Assembly: GCF_020447315.1 (NCBI RefSeq) | Contig: NZ_JAJADQ010000004.1 | Coordinates: 186,001-250,000 of the forward strand | Reading direction: 5' to 3' | Source: Hymenobacter nitidus | GTDB taxonomy: Bacteria; Bacteroidota; Bacteroidia; Cytophagales; Hymenobacteraceae | DNA: 64,000 nucleotides | Shown: positions 44,935 to 53,217 of the stretch, piece by piece | How the letters are laid out: each line of letters opens with the position of its first letter | How positions within the stretch are numbered: position 1 is the first letter of the stretch | Notes under the pieces: model-generated | The model's database searches: none | Told to the model about the DNA's origin: nothing | The model's input: only the letters and a program-made list of their open reading frames with translations | Translations under genes and position numbers: made by a program

Positions 44935-47900
44935 CTATTCTATCTCCACGCCGAACCCGACGACGCGCAGCGAACTGACGCCGCCCGCGCCCTTGCGTAC
45001 GCTGATCTGGGTGCTCACGCGCTCCTTCAGGGCCTCCACGTGGGAAATGATGCCGATGGTTTTGCCCGTGCCCTGCAGGGTTTCCAGCGCTGAGAGGGCC
45101 ACTTCCAGCGTGTCGGGGTCGAGCGTGCCGAAGCCTTCGTCGATAAACAGCGTGTCGATCTGGGTTTTACGGCCAGCCAGCTCCGAGAGACCCAGCGCCA
45201 GCGCCAGGCTCACCAGGAAGCTCTCCCCACCCGACAGTGAGTTCATCGAGCGGCTGTTACCGGCCTGATACTCATCTACGATCAGCAAATCGAGGTGCTC
45301 CTCGGGGTTGCGCATAATACGGTAGCGGTCGGTGAGGCGGTGCAGGTGGCGGTTGGCCAGCTCTACGAGGCGGGCCAGGGTGAGGCCCTGGGCAAACTCG
45401 CTGAACTTTTTGCCGTCGGCCGAGCCAATGAGGTCGGCCAGCTGCCGCCAACGGCGAGCTTCCTGCTGCTGCTTTTCCAGCTGCTGGGCCAGCTCGGCGT
45501 GGCGCTCCAGGCCCCGGTGGTGGTCGAGCAGGCGCTGCTGGCGCTGGCCCAGCTGCTGGTTGAGCCCGGCGAGCAGCTCGGTGGTAGCGCGCAGCTGCTG
45601 GCTGACGGTTTCGGCCGGCTCGGTGGTCAGGTTCCGGGTTTGCTCCTGCTGAAACTGCTGGGCCGCTTCGGTCAGGCTTTGCTGGGTGGTGGCCACGGCC
45701 CGCTCGTGGGTCTGGAGCTGGTCGGCCAGGCGGCGCACTTCAGTATCGGGCAGCAGCAGGGCGGCCAGGGCAGCCGGGTCGGGCGCCAGGCCGGCGGTTT
45801 GCAGCTCGGCTACCAGGGCTGCGTGCTGCTGCTCATGCTCCTGGTGCTGGCGCTTGGCGTCCTGCTCGCCTTTGCGCAGACTTTCGGTGGCGACCTGCAA
45901 GGCCGTTTCCCTGGTTTTCTGCGTTTCCGCCGATTTTTCCAGCTGCTGCGTGGCCTGCTCTACCGCCGTGGCCAGTTCCCGCAGAGCCGCCGCTACGTTG
46001 GTGCCGGCAAAAAGCTCGTGGCGCTGCTGCTTGTGCTGCTGAATAGCGGCGTGCTGATTCAGCAGCTCTTGCTTGTGGGCGCGGAGCTTGGTTTGCAGCC
46101 GTTCCCGCTCTTCCTCCGTCTTCTCGAACGTGGCGCTGATGCCGCTCAATTCCTGCTGGGCTTTGTTTTGCTCCTGCTGCTTGCGGCTGAATTCGGCCGC
46201 CCGCTTGCTGGCCGATTCCATAATGGCCCGGCCGTTCTGGTCGGTAAATTCCAGGCCGAAGTTGTGCAGCATGCTCACGATAATGCCCCGCACGGTGGGT
46301 ACCCGCTCCTCGGCGTCGCGCAGCTGCTCACTGAGCTTGTGCATATCCTGGGCGTAGGCTTCCTGTTGCTGGGTCGCGCTGGTTTGCTGGCTGCTGGCCT
46401 GGGCGAGCTGCACTTCCAGGGCGGCCCGCTGCCGCTCCTGCTCCTGCAGCAGCTTTACCAGCGCCCGGGCCTGCTCCCCAACCAGGGGTTCCTCCGTTTC
46501 AGGCAGCAGCTGAACCGGTTCCTCCAACCCGATTTCCGGGTCGCCGCTGGTTTGCTCCAGCATGGTTACGTAAGTATTCAGGCGGTTGAAGCGGGTGCCC
46601 AGGGCGCGCACGCGCTGCCCAAGTTCCTCTTCCCGCTCCGTGTCGCGCCGCACCGAATCCTGGCTGATGCCCAGCACGCCCGATAAGAACGGGTGCTCAA
46701 GGGCGCCGCACACGGGGCAGGGCTCACCGGCTACCAACAGCTGGCGCGTGCCCTCGTGCGATAATACCAGCTGCTGCATCTGCAGGCTGCGGCGCAAATC
46801 ATCATGGTGCTGCTGCTGGGTTTCCTGTTCTTTCTGCAGCGCCGCTACCTGGTGGCGCAGGCGGCGCAGCCACTGGTTTCGGTCGGCCGTAGCCGCCAAC
46901 TGCCGGGTAGCCAGGTCGGCTAGCTGCTGCTGGGCACTGGCGGCAGCCTGCTGAAACTTGGTCACGGCGGCCTCGGCCTGCTGATGGCGCAGGTGGGCCT
47001 CCTGACGCCGCAGCCGCAGCTGGCCCAGCTCCGAAGTCAGGTGCTCCCAGTCTTGGATATTGGCCGACAGCTCGGGTAATACCTCGGCCAGCTCTTTTAC
47101 GTTGGCATTGATTTCCAGCCACTTGCTCAGCTCTTTCAGCTGGGCCTGCAGCTCACGCAGCCGCGTAGCGGCCTGCTCGGCACTGGCTTTGAGCTGCTTA
47201 CACTGCTCATTATTGGCGTCATATTCCTGCTTGCCCTTCTGCAGCTGGGCTTCCTCCAGCTGAATAACGGTATCGAGCTTTTCGGCCTCGCGCAGGCGGG
47301 GCTCCTGCTGGTGCTGGTCTTCGGTGGCCGCGTCGCGCACTTGTTGGGCCTGCTGCCGGGCTTGGCGGGCGGCTGCAAACTGCTCCTGAAGCTGCGGCAG
47401 CGCGTTTTTTAGCTGCTCTGCTTCCCGCTGCAGCCGCTGAATCTGGGTTTGGGCCTGCTGCAGCAGCGCCCAGGGTGTGCGGAAGGGCAGGGCCTGCTCG
47501 TGCTGGTTCACGCGCTGCCGGATGGGCGTCAGCGTCTCGGCTTCCTGGGCCAGGGAGAGCAGGCGCTGCTGGCCGTGCTGCTGGCGGGCCGTCAGCTCTT
47601 CCAGGCGCCGCAGCCAGGTCTGGGCCTCGCTCAGGCGCTGCTGCTCCTGGGTAGCGGTGCTGAGCTGGGTCTGGAACTCGGCTGCTTCGGCATCGAGAGC
47701 GGCTACTTCCTCGGCGCTGAGCAGGGTGACGCCCGCCAGGCCGGCGCGCAGCACGTCGACCTGCTGGGCTTCCTGCTTGGCTTTGTCGAAGGCGGCGCGC
47801 GAAATGTCGGAGTACTTGCGCGTGTCGGTAATCTTCTCCAGCAGCTGGGCCCGCTCGCCCGGGCTCGACTTCAGGAACTTGGTAAACTCGCCCTGGGCCA

Positions 47901-48372
47901 GCAATACGGAGCGCAGAAACTGCCGGTATTCCAGGCCGCTCAGCTCGGCCACCCGGACTGGCACCTTCATCTTGTAGGTTTCCAGAAACGGCCACGTTTC
48001 CTCGCCGTCAGCAGCAATTTGCCGCTCGCTCAGCTCCATTTTGGGGGGCTGCAGGTTGCCTTCCGGCCGCTTGCGGGCCCGGTACTGGCCCCACTTCGAG
48101 CGGTAGTGCTTGTCGTTGACCTGGAACTCGACTTCGGCCCAGCTTTCCCCCGTGCCGTGGCTCATCACCTGCTCGGGGCCGCTGCCGTCGTGGCGCGGCA
48201 CCTGCCCGTAGAGGGCCAGCGTAATAGCGTCCAGAATGGTGGTTTTGCCCGCGCCGGTGGGGCCGGTAATAGCAAACAAACCCGCATCGGACAGGGGAGA
48301 AGCCGCAAAATCGACTTCATGCTGCCCGCGCAGGGAGTTCAGGTTAAAAAAACGGACGCGGAGAATTTTCAT
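44935..48372 (-). CDS. sbcC: Exonuclease SbcC (Rad50-like ATPase)
   Basis: The product is 1145 aa. The N-terminal ATPase half has Walker A TGPTGAGKTTILD (36-48). Two long Gln/Glu-rich coiled coils surround a zinc hook, GEPCPVCGALEHPF, near residue 550. The C-terminal half has the ABC signature LSGGESF (about 1047) and Walker B LFIDEGFGTLDPD (about 1077). With SbcD it opens hairpins and processes double-strand ends. The order sbcD - small ORF - sbcC on one strand indicates an operon, with 55 nt between the small ORF and sbcC. Confidence 0.95.
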   Translation of the reverse strand: MKILRVRFFNLNSLRGQHEVDFAASPLSDAGLFAITGPTGAGKTTILDAITLALYGQVPRHDGSGPEQVMSHGTGESWAEVEFQVNDKHYRSKWGQYRARKRPEGNLQPPKMELSERQIAADGEETWPFLETYKMKVPVRVAELSGLEYRQFLRSVLLAQGEFTKFLKSSPGERAQLLEKITDTRKYSDISRAAFDKAKQEAQQVDVLRAGLAGVTLLSAEEVAALDAEAAEFQTQLSTATQEQQRLSEAQTWLRRLEELTARQQHGQQRLLSLAQEAETLTPIRQRVNQHEQALPFRTPWALLQQAQTQIQRLQREAEQLKNALPQLQEQFAAARQARQQAQQVRDAATEDQHQQEPRLREAEKLDTVIQLEEAQLQKGKQEYDANNEQCKQLKASAEQAATRLRELQAQLKELSKWLEINANVKELAEVLPELSANIQDWEHLTSELGQLRLRRQEAHLRHQQAEAAVTKFQQAAASAQQQLADLATRQLAATADRNQWLRRLRHQVAALQKEQETQQQHHDDLRRSLQMQQLVLSHEGTRQLLVAGEPCPVCGALEHPFLSGVLGISQDSVRRDTEREEELGQRVRALGTRFNRLNTYVTMLEQTSGDPEIGLEEPVQLLPETEEPLVGEQARALVKLLQEQERQRAALEVQLAQASSQQTSATQQQEAYAQDMHKLSEQLRDAEERVPTVRGIIVSMLHNFGLEFTDQNGRAIMESASKRAAEFSRKQQEQNKAQQELSGISATFEKTEEERERLQTKLRAHKQELLNQHAAIQQHKQQRHELFAGTNVAAALRELATAVEQATQQLEKSAETQKTRETALQVATESLRKGEQDAKRQHQEHEQQHAALVAELQTAGLAPDPAALAALLLPDTEVRRLADQLQTHERAVATTQQSLTEAAQQFQQEQTRNLTTEPAETVSQQLRATTELLAGLNQQLGQRQQRLLDHHRGLERHAELAQQLEKQQQEARRWRQLADLIGSADGKKFSEFAQGLTLARLVELANRHLHRLTDRYRIMRNPEEHLDLLIVDEYQAGNSRSMNSLSGGESFLVSLALALGLSELAGRKTQIDTLFIDEGFGTLDPDTLEVALSALETLQGTGKTIGIISHVEALKERVSTQISVRKGAGGVSSLRVVGFGVEIE

Positions 48373-48427
48373 GCGGGTAAGCTAGGCCGGGAAAAGGCGG
48401 AGAAAGTATGCTTGGAGACGGGCAAGG

Positions 48428-48724
48428 CTAGTTTGGTTGGCGGATCAGGTTCCAGTATTCGTCGCGTGCATCCTCGTCGATGGCCACGGGCTGATTTCCA
48501 AAAAGCCGGTCGGTACCATCCTTTTTACAGCCCGAAATCCAGTATTCGGCCCCTGACTCCTCATCGAAGTAGTTGCCGTAAAGCTTCTCGCTGCCGCCTC
48601 GGAGAAATAACCGGCCCTGGTAACGGATGCCCAGGCCGCTTTTGGTAAACGTAACCCGGCCAATGCGAGCTTCCCCACTCAGCTCGCCGGTTTTGCACTC
48701 CATGTACATGATTCTGCTTTTCAT
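48428..48724 (-). CDS. Small conserved-type protein inside the sbcDC operon
   Basis: This is a 98 aa soluble protein, starting at 48724 or possibly at the internal ATG of MYMECKTG. It begins with CKTGELSGEARIGRVTF and contains TKSGLGIRYQGRLF, EEYWISGCKKDG-like wording and DEDARDEYW. I remember similar small proteins in Bacteroidetes that are often mislabelled as deoxyxylulose-phosphate synthase; this protein has no such domain. Cysteines at about 10 and 66 are the only thiols. It starts 12 nt after the sbcD stop and ends 55 nt before sbcC, so it is very likely co-transcribed with both. Confidence 0.75.
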   Translation of the reverse strand: MKSRIMYMECKTGELSGEARIGRVTFTKSGLGIRYQGRLFLRGGSEKLYGNYFDEESGAEYWISGCKKDGTDRLFGNQPVAIDEDARDEYWNLIRQPN

Positions 48725-48736
48725 CGGGCCAGTTGA

Positions 48737-49978
48737 TTATGAGCGTTCCTGCTGCATCCATTCCAGCAACTCGTCAAACGCCTCCTGCAGCTCGGCGCGG
48801 CTGGCTTCGGGCTCGTTTTCCAGGCGCCGCTCAAACACCTGGCGCTCGGTAAAGTCGTCGAGGCTGGGCGTGAGAGGCTCGTCGTCGGCCTCCGCGCCCA
48901 GGGCCCGTAGCTTCACGAGGCGGAAGTGGCGGCGGGCCAGCACCTCAATGTGCTGCCGGTTGAGCTGCTCGATGGTTTTGAGCAACTGCTCGGCCACTTC
49001 CAGCTGGGTCAGCTCCGAGCGAACTTCCACATCGACCCAGGCCGGCAGCAGAAAGCCCGTGTTGTCGTAGGCTTCCAGGCTGGCAATAACTTCATCCAAA
49101 GCCCCATGAAACCGGGCCAGCCGCCGCGTGCCCGGCACCGGCAGGGCTTCCAGGCTGTGCAGCTTGCCCTGGGCAAAGTCGAGCAGCAGAATTTCCTTGG
49201 GGTGGTCAACCTCCGAAAACGAGAGTGGAATGGGCGAGCCGCTGTAGCGGATATGCTCCCGGCCGCCCACGCGCTGCGGCCGGTGCAAATGGCCCAGTGC
49301 CACGTAGTCGAAAATGGCGGGGAAGTGGTCGGCCGTCACCTGACCCAGGTTGCCCACGTGAATAGTGCGCTCCGAATCGGAGGGGGCGGCGCCGGCCGCG
49401 TAAAGGTGGCCGGTAGCCAGCACCGGCAGCCCCATATCCTTGAGCTGCCACACCCGCTCAATCTCCGAAACCCGGGCGTAGTGGTCGGCTATGCCCTGCT
49501 TAATGCGGGCTTCGCGTTCCTCCGCCGACTCGCCGGGCACAGAGAGGCGCACGTCCCGGTCGCGCAGGAAGGGCACGGCGCACACCACTAGGCCGGGCTG
49601 GCCGGCGGCATCGTCGAGCACCAGTACCTGGTCGTCGAAGCACTCGGGCACGCAGCCCACCACGTGCACGCGCAGGTGGCGCAGCAGGCGGGCCGGGGCA
49701 TTCAGCGTGGCCGGCGAGTCGTGGTTGCCGCCCACCACTACGATGTCCCGGCAGCCGGTGCCGCGCATGTTCAGCAGAAACGAGTAGTACAGCTCCAGCG
49801 CTTGGTTGGACGGGGAGCCGGTATCGAACACGTCGCCGGCCACGACCAGGACTTCTATCCGCTGCTCGCGCACCACATCCACCAGCCACTCCAGAAAGTA
49901 GCGGTGCTCGTCGGTTCGTTCGTGGCCGCTGATAAAGCGTTGGCCCAGGTGCCAATCGGCAGTGTGTAATACGCGCAT
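48737..49978 (-). CDS. sbcD: Exonuclease SbcD (Mre11-like nuclease subunit)
   Basis: The product is 413 aa. Calcineurin-like phosphoesterase motifs appear in order: TADWHLGQ (Asp8, His10), VAGDVFDTG, GGNHDS, GHLYAAG and GHLHRPQ, all metal ligands. A C-terminal capping and SbcC-binding region follows, with an acidic end. It supplies the Mn-dependent nuclease of the SbcCD complex. A -7 box overlaps the terminator tail of the gene upstream. It is the first gene of the sbcD - ORF - sbcC operon. Confidence 0.95.
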   Translation of the reverse strand: MRVLHTADWHLGQRFISGHERTDEHRYFLEWLVDVVREQRIEVLVVAGDVFDTGSPSNQALELYYSFLLNMRGTGCRDIVVVGGNHDSPATLNAPARLLRHLRVHVVGCVPECFDDQVLVLDDAAGQPGLVVCAVPFLRDRDVRLSVPGESAEEREARIKQGIADHYARVSEIERVWQLKDMGLPVLATGHLYAAGAAPSDSERTIHVGNLGQVTADHFPAIFDYVALGHLHRPQRVGGREHIRYSGSPIPLSFSEVDHPKEILLLDFAQGKLHSLEALPVPGTRRLARFHGALDEVIASLEAYDNTGFLLPAWVDVEVRSELTQLEVAEQLLKTIEQLNRQHIEVLARRHFRLVKLRALGAEADDEPLTPSLDDFTERQVFERRLENEPEASRAELQEAFDELLEWMQQERS

Positions 49979-50006
49979 CTACAGTATTCTGGGTGAGAGT
50001 AGCTTA

Positions 50007-50014
50007 CAAAAATA
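50007..50014 (-). promoter_or_regulatory. -7 box TATTTTTG of sbcD
   Basis: A perfect TAnnTTTG on the minus strand, 28 nt before the ATG at 49978. The same bases form the T-tract of the terminator for the 50072 gene. Confidence 0.5.
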
Positions 50015-50050
50015 AGCCGTTCCAGTAAGCTTATGCTAACTGAAACGGCT
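50015..50050 (-). terminator. Intrinsic terminator after the 50072 gene
   Basis: AGCCGTTCCAGT (50015-50026) pairs with ACTGAAACGGCT (50039-50050) with one mismatch, and TTATTTTTG follows on the minus strand. Confidence 0.8.
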
Positions 50051-50071
50051 CATCCAATGGTTCAAAGACGC

Positions 50072-50395
50072 TTACAGCAGAATATGTTCTATGAGCGAGA
50101 AGTAATAAACTTGATTCATGGTAAGGCGACACACTTCTTTGCTAACACTTTCTCCCTGTGCCCTTCTGAAAAAGTAGGGGAGTATCTCGTTGAATTTCTT
50201 GAAGGATAATCTTCTTCGCAAAGTCAGGATACTTGAAGGACTATTTTGGGAAGCAGAAGTAACCCATATAAGATCAAGCTCACGATTTACAGCAAACCAC
50301 ACTGGCTGCTTTTTGGTAATCGGTACCGTATGAAGCTCTCGGCCATCAGCAGGAATGGCATCCAAAATCTTCCTCCAGGCTTGCTGACTGTCCAT
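50072..50395 (-). CDS. Hypothetical small protein
   Basis: This is a 107 aa basic protein without a signal peptide, containing KKQPVWFAVNRELDLIWV and SFKKFNEILPYFFRRA. It is less GC-rich than its neighbours. It starts 13 nt after the stop of the sulfur-metabolism gene on the same strand and ends at a clear terminator, so the two probably share a transcript. Its composition suggests later addition to that unit. No family recognised. Confidence 0.55.
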   Translation of the reverse strand: MDSQQAWRKILDAIPADGRELHTVPITKKQPVWFAVNRELDLIWVTSASQNSPSSILTLRRRLSFKKFNEILPYFFRRAQGESVSKEVCRLTMNQVYYFSLIEHILL

Positions 50396-50408
50396 AGAGG
50401 TGATTACG

Positions 50409-51785
50409 CTAGTGTACCGCCTGCTTCTGAAAATCAGTAATGGCGTCGCTCAGATCATAGATCTGGGCGCTGGGCAGGGCGGCTTCCAAGATGCTGCTGC
50501 CCGCGGCCGAACGGTAGCCGCCGGCGCAATGCACCAGAATGGGCTTATCGGTCGGCACCTCGTGGGCGCGCTCCCGCAACTCGGGCAGCGGAATCACCAG
50601 GGCATCGGCAAAGACGGGCTGTTTGGCCTCGGTGTAGTTGCGGATGTCGACGATGGTAAAGTCCTCGGGCCGCTCGCGCACGTGCTCCACATTGGCCACC
50701 GGGCTGGTGGCGGGCAGCACTGCGGGCGTCAGCAAGGCGCCTTTGATATTCGCCTCGTAGCCGATTTTAGCCGTTTTGCGAATTACCGTGTCCAGGGCAA
50801 TCTGCGAGTCGGCAATGAGGTAGAACGGCTCGTTGGGTCCCACGACTGAGCCCAGCCACGTTTCAAACTTGCCACCATCCTGCAGATTGATAGCGCCGGG
50901 TACGTGGCCCTGCTTGAATTCGGCCTGCGGGCGGGTATCAATAACGACCACACCGTTTTCCAGGGCGGCGCTGGGCTGCACGCGCGGCACGGCCCGCACG
51001 CTGTCCTCGAAGGGTAGCGCGCCCTGCTTGTTTAGCTGCACGTCGTGGCCGAAGTATTTGGGTACGAAGGGCTGGTCTTCGAGCAGCACTTTCACGAACT
51101 CCTGCTCGCTCATGGGCTGCAGGGCGTAGTTGGTTTTCAGCTCCTTGCCAATGGTGCTGTCCAGGTCGGTGCTGGTGGTTTTGCCGCAGAGGCTGCCGGG
51201 GCCGTGGGCCGGGTAAACCCGCGTGGTGGCGGGCAGGGTCATCAGTTTGTTGCGGGTGCTGTGGTACATCTGGGCGGCCAGCTCCTCGCGCTTATGGCCG
51301 CCTACCAGCTCATTTTCGCGCAGGTCGGGCCGGCCTACGTCGCCCACGAAGAGGGTGTCGCCGGTAAATACGGCCCGCGTCTGGGCCATGTCATCGATGA
51401 GCAGGATGGAAATGCTGTCGGGCGAGTGACCCGGGGTGTTGATGGCGTGCAGCTCCACGCTGCCCAGCGTAATACGGTCACCGTCGTCGAAGGGCCGGTG
51501 GGGGTAGCTGGCCAGCACCAGCTTGCTGCAATAAATAAAGGCGTCGGTTTCCTGTGCTATTTCCAGGTGCGACGACACAAAATCAGCGTGCGGGTGCGTT
51601 TCAATAACGGCGACGATGTTAGCCTCGTGCTCGTCGGCGAAATCGTAGTACTGCTGCGGGTCGCGGGCCGGGTCGATGATGGCCACCTGGCGGCCGCAAC
51701 GGATAGCGTAGCTGGCGTGGGCCAGTCCCTTGTCATAGAATTGCTGAATCTGTACCGACGCGGTACTACTGGGAAGGGGACTCAT
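50409..51785 (-). CDS. Metallo-beta-lactamase fold / double rhodanese sulfur protein
   Basis: The product is 458 aa. Residues 1-250 form a persulfide-dioxygenase-like metallo-beta-lactamase domain with ETHPHADFVSSH (His64, His66, Asp68), NTPGHSPD, FTGDTLF and YPAHGPGS. A rhodanese domain follows at about 270-355 (VIDTRPQAEFKQGHVPGAI), whose active-site Cys is replaced (IADSQ). A second rhodanese at about 375-458 keeps the Cys, in HCAGGYRSA (Cys420). This resembles CstB and related enzymes that oxidise persulfides. A role in sulfide or persulfide detoxification is inferred. Confidence 0.9.
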   Translation of the reverse strand: MSPLPSSTASVQIQQFYDKGLAHASYAIRCGRQVAIIDPARDPQQYYDFADEHEANIVAVIETHPHADFVSSHLEIAQETDAFIYCSKLVLASYPHRPFDDGDRITLGSVELHAINTPGHSPDSISILLIDDMAQTRAVFTGDTLFVGDVGRPDLRENELVGGHKREELAAQMYHSTRNKLMTLPATTRVYPAHGPGSLCGKTTSTDLDSTIGKELKTNYALQPMSEQEFVKVLLEDQPFVPKYFGHDVQLNKQGALPFEDSVRAVPRVQPSAALENGVVVIDTRPQAEFKQGHVPGAINLQDGGKFETWLGSVVGPNEPFYLIADSQIALDTVIRKTAKIGYEANIKGALLTPAVLPATSPVANVEHVRERPEDFTIVDIRNYTEAKQPVFADALVIPLPELRERAHEVPTDKPILVHCAGGYRSAAGSSILEAALPSAQIYDLSDAITDFQKQAVH

Positions 51786-51834
51786 GGGGTGTACGGTTGG
51801 TGGACGCCGGGCTTTGGGAAGCTAGCGAATAGGT

Positions 51835-51842
51835 CAAATATA
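51835..51842 (-). promoter_or_regulatory. -7 box TATATTTG of the metallo-beta-lactamase/rhodanese gene
   Basis: A perfect TAnnTTTG on the minus strand, 49 nt before the ATG at 51785. Confidence 0.55.
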
Positions 51843-51928
51843 ACAAACAGCGCCGGGAAATATGGGTTCGGCCGCGGCTAAATAGTTACGCAGGATGCTG
51901 CTCCCGAGCCCAGGGGAATTTCTGGAAC

Positions 51929-51967
51929 GGCCCCTGCCTTGCTAGCCATTCGCCAAGCAGGGTAGGG
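51929..51967. repeat. Imperfect inverted repeat in the 51786-52151 gap
   Basis: GCCCCTGCCTTGC and GCAGGGTAGGGGC pair at 11 of 13 positions. Apart from this, the -7 box at 51835 and the terminator at 52066, the gap holds no gene I can support. Confidence 0.4.
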
Positions 51968-52065
51968 GCGGCCCGCTCACGGGGGCACTGCGTAGGTGGC
52001 CACTGCGGTTGTTGTTCAGCTCAGGGCTGCAAGCTTTTGCCTGAATTAGCTGCGGTATAGACGCA

Positions 52066-52093
52066 AAAAGGGAGGCCCGAGAGCCTCCCTTTT
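52066..52093 (-). terminator. Intrinsic terminator of the 52152 gene
   Basis: AAAAGGGAGGC (52066-52076) pairs with GCCTCCCTTTT (52083-52093). Confidence 0.8.
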
Positions 52094-52129
52094 GTAACTG
52101 GTGGTAATGCCAAAGGCTTGGCGGCCTCA

Positions 52130-52191
52130 ACGCATACCGGAGTTGATGCGCTTAGCGCTGGCCCCGACGCATACCGGGCTTGATGAGTTTG
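52130..52191. repeat. Short direct duplication around the stop codon of the 52152 gene
   Basis: CGCATACCGGAGTTGATG and CGCATACCGGGCTTGATG occur about 36 nt apart, one before and one after the stop codon of the minus-strand gene. If translated, the copy after the stop would give a tail like the one before it (NSGMR versus KPGMR). Confidence 0.55.
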
Positions 52192-52883
52192 CCGTTACCG
52201 TTGCCATTACCATTGTTACCTCTGCCACCACCGCGGCCATTGAGGTAAGAGTCGCGGTTGCTTTGGTAGGTCGTAAACTGCTCAGGGCTAAGAGCTGCCT
52301 TGACCACGTTGTCAAACTGAGCGGTAGCAGCGGCTAGCAGAGCCTGGTCGTTGGTTTGCTGGGCCGTCGTCCGGTCCCGGACATACGTCTCGGCACCCTG
52401 GCGGATAGCGTCGCGCTGGCCGTTGTTCAGGCCGCCAAAAGCCTGCTCGAAGCGGTTACTGATGGTGGCTGCTGTCGTCGAGCCATTAGCCGGCTGGGCC
52501 GAAGCCGGCCGCTGACCTCTACCGGTCAGATAAAAGTCTTTGCCCGCCAAGTACTGGTCGTATTGAGCGGGAGCCAGAGCCGATTGCGCCACCCGGTCGA
52601 ACTGCGCGGTAGCCGCGGCTAGCAGGGCCTGGTTATTAGTTTGCTGGGCCGTGCGGCTGTCGCGGGCGTAACTTTCGGCACCCTGGCGCAGGGCATCGCG
52701 CTGACCGTTGTTCAGGCCGCCGAGGCTGCGCTCGATGCGGGTTACGATAGCCGAAGCTTCTTCGCTAATTGTCCGGTCGCCTTGCAGCACCGTGGCCGGA
52801 GCCGAGGCAAAAGAAGGTACGAGAGCTACACTATTGAGGGCAAAGGCAACTACACAGCTGGCCAGAATTTGATTAGTTTTCAT
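52152..52883 (-). CDS. Secreted protein with two tandem ~78-residue repeats
   Basis: The product is 243 aa from ATG 52883. A signal peptide (SCVVAFALNSVALVPSFASA) is followed by two homologous segments. Each contains LGGLNNGQRDALRQGAE or FGGLNNGQRDAIRQGAE, a TAQQTN.QALLAAATAQFD section, and an L(A/S)P.Q(Y/F) plus DSYL.GRG-like end. The internal duplication is obvious by eye. A Gly/Asn-rich linker (GNNGNGNGNG) leads to a basic end. The LxPxQ-like helical pattern is distantly like Spy/CpxP chaperones, but this is only a resemblance. Probably periplasmic; function unknown. Confidence 0.7.
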   Translation of the reverse strand: MKTNQILASCVVAFALNSVALVPSFASAPATVLQGDRTISEEASAIVTRIERSLGGLNNGQRDALRQGAESYARDSRTAQQTNNQALLAAATAQFDRVAQSALAPAQYDQYLAGKDFYLTGRGQRPASAQPANGSTTAATISNRFEQAFGGLNNGQRDAIRQGAETYVRDRTTAQQTNDQALLAAATAQFDNVVKAALSPEQFTTYQSNRDSYLNGRGGGRGNNGNGNGNGKLIKPGMRRGQR

Positions 52884-52918
52884 GAGAAAGGGAAGTGGTC
52901 GAGAAGAGGTTTTTATCA

Positions 52919-52959
52919 TGTTCTTTTTGGCCATTGTCCAAAAGCATGCCAAGAAAGAA
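52919..52959. repeat. Imperfect inverted repeat upstream of the 52152 gene
   Basis: GTTCTTTTTGGC and GCCAAGAAAGAAC are inverted with one bulge. It lies in the 52884-53217 gap (334 nt), which holds no gene; TATATTCG at 53139-53146 may be the -7 box of the permease. Confidence 0.4.
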
Positions 52960-53217
52960 CAAGCACCAAATGAAGTACGCCCATACGAATTCCACGCACC
53001 CAAAGGTTGGGTTTGTTTTACGGTAGCGTTTTCGGCCGGCCCAAAACGCGGCTGGCTGATACGGTGCCCGTGGTTTTGCGGTTGGTGCAACTAATGCGCG
53101 AGGTGCTGCTCTTTGCCTAAAGAGTGCCGATTATCGCCTATATTCGGGCCAGGCGAAGCGTATTCGCACCTCTTTCACTATCCTTTCTCACCTTCTTTCT
53201 TCTCCTTTTTCTCTTGT

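Noticed and set aside
45295..46686. 463-codon frame opposite sbcC
   Set aside because: Leu/Gly-rich mirror of the SbcC coiled coil, which is rich in Gln and Leu codons.
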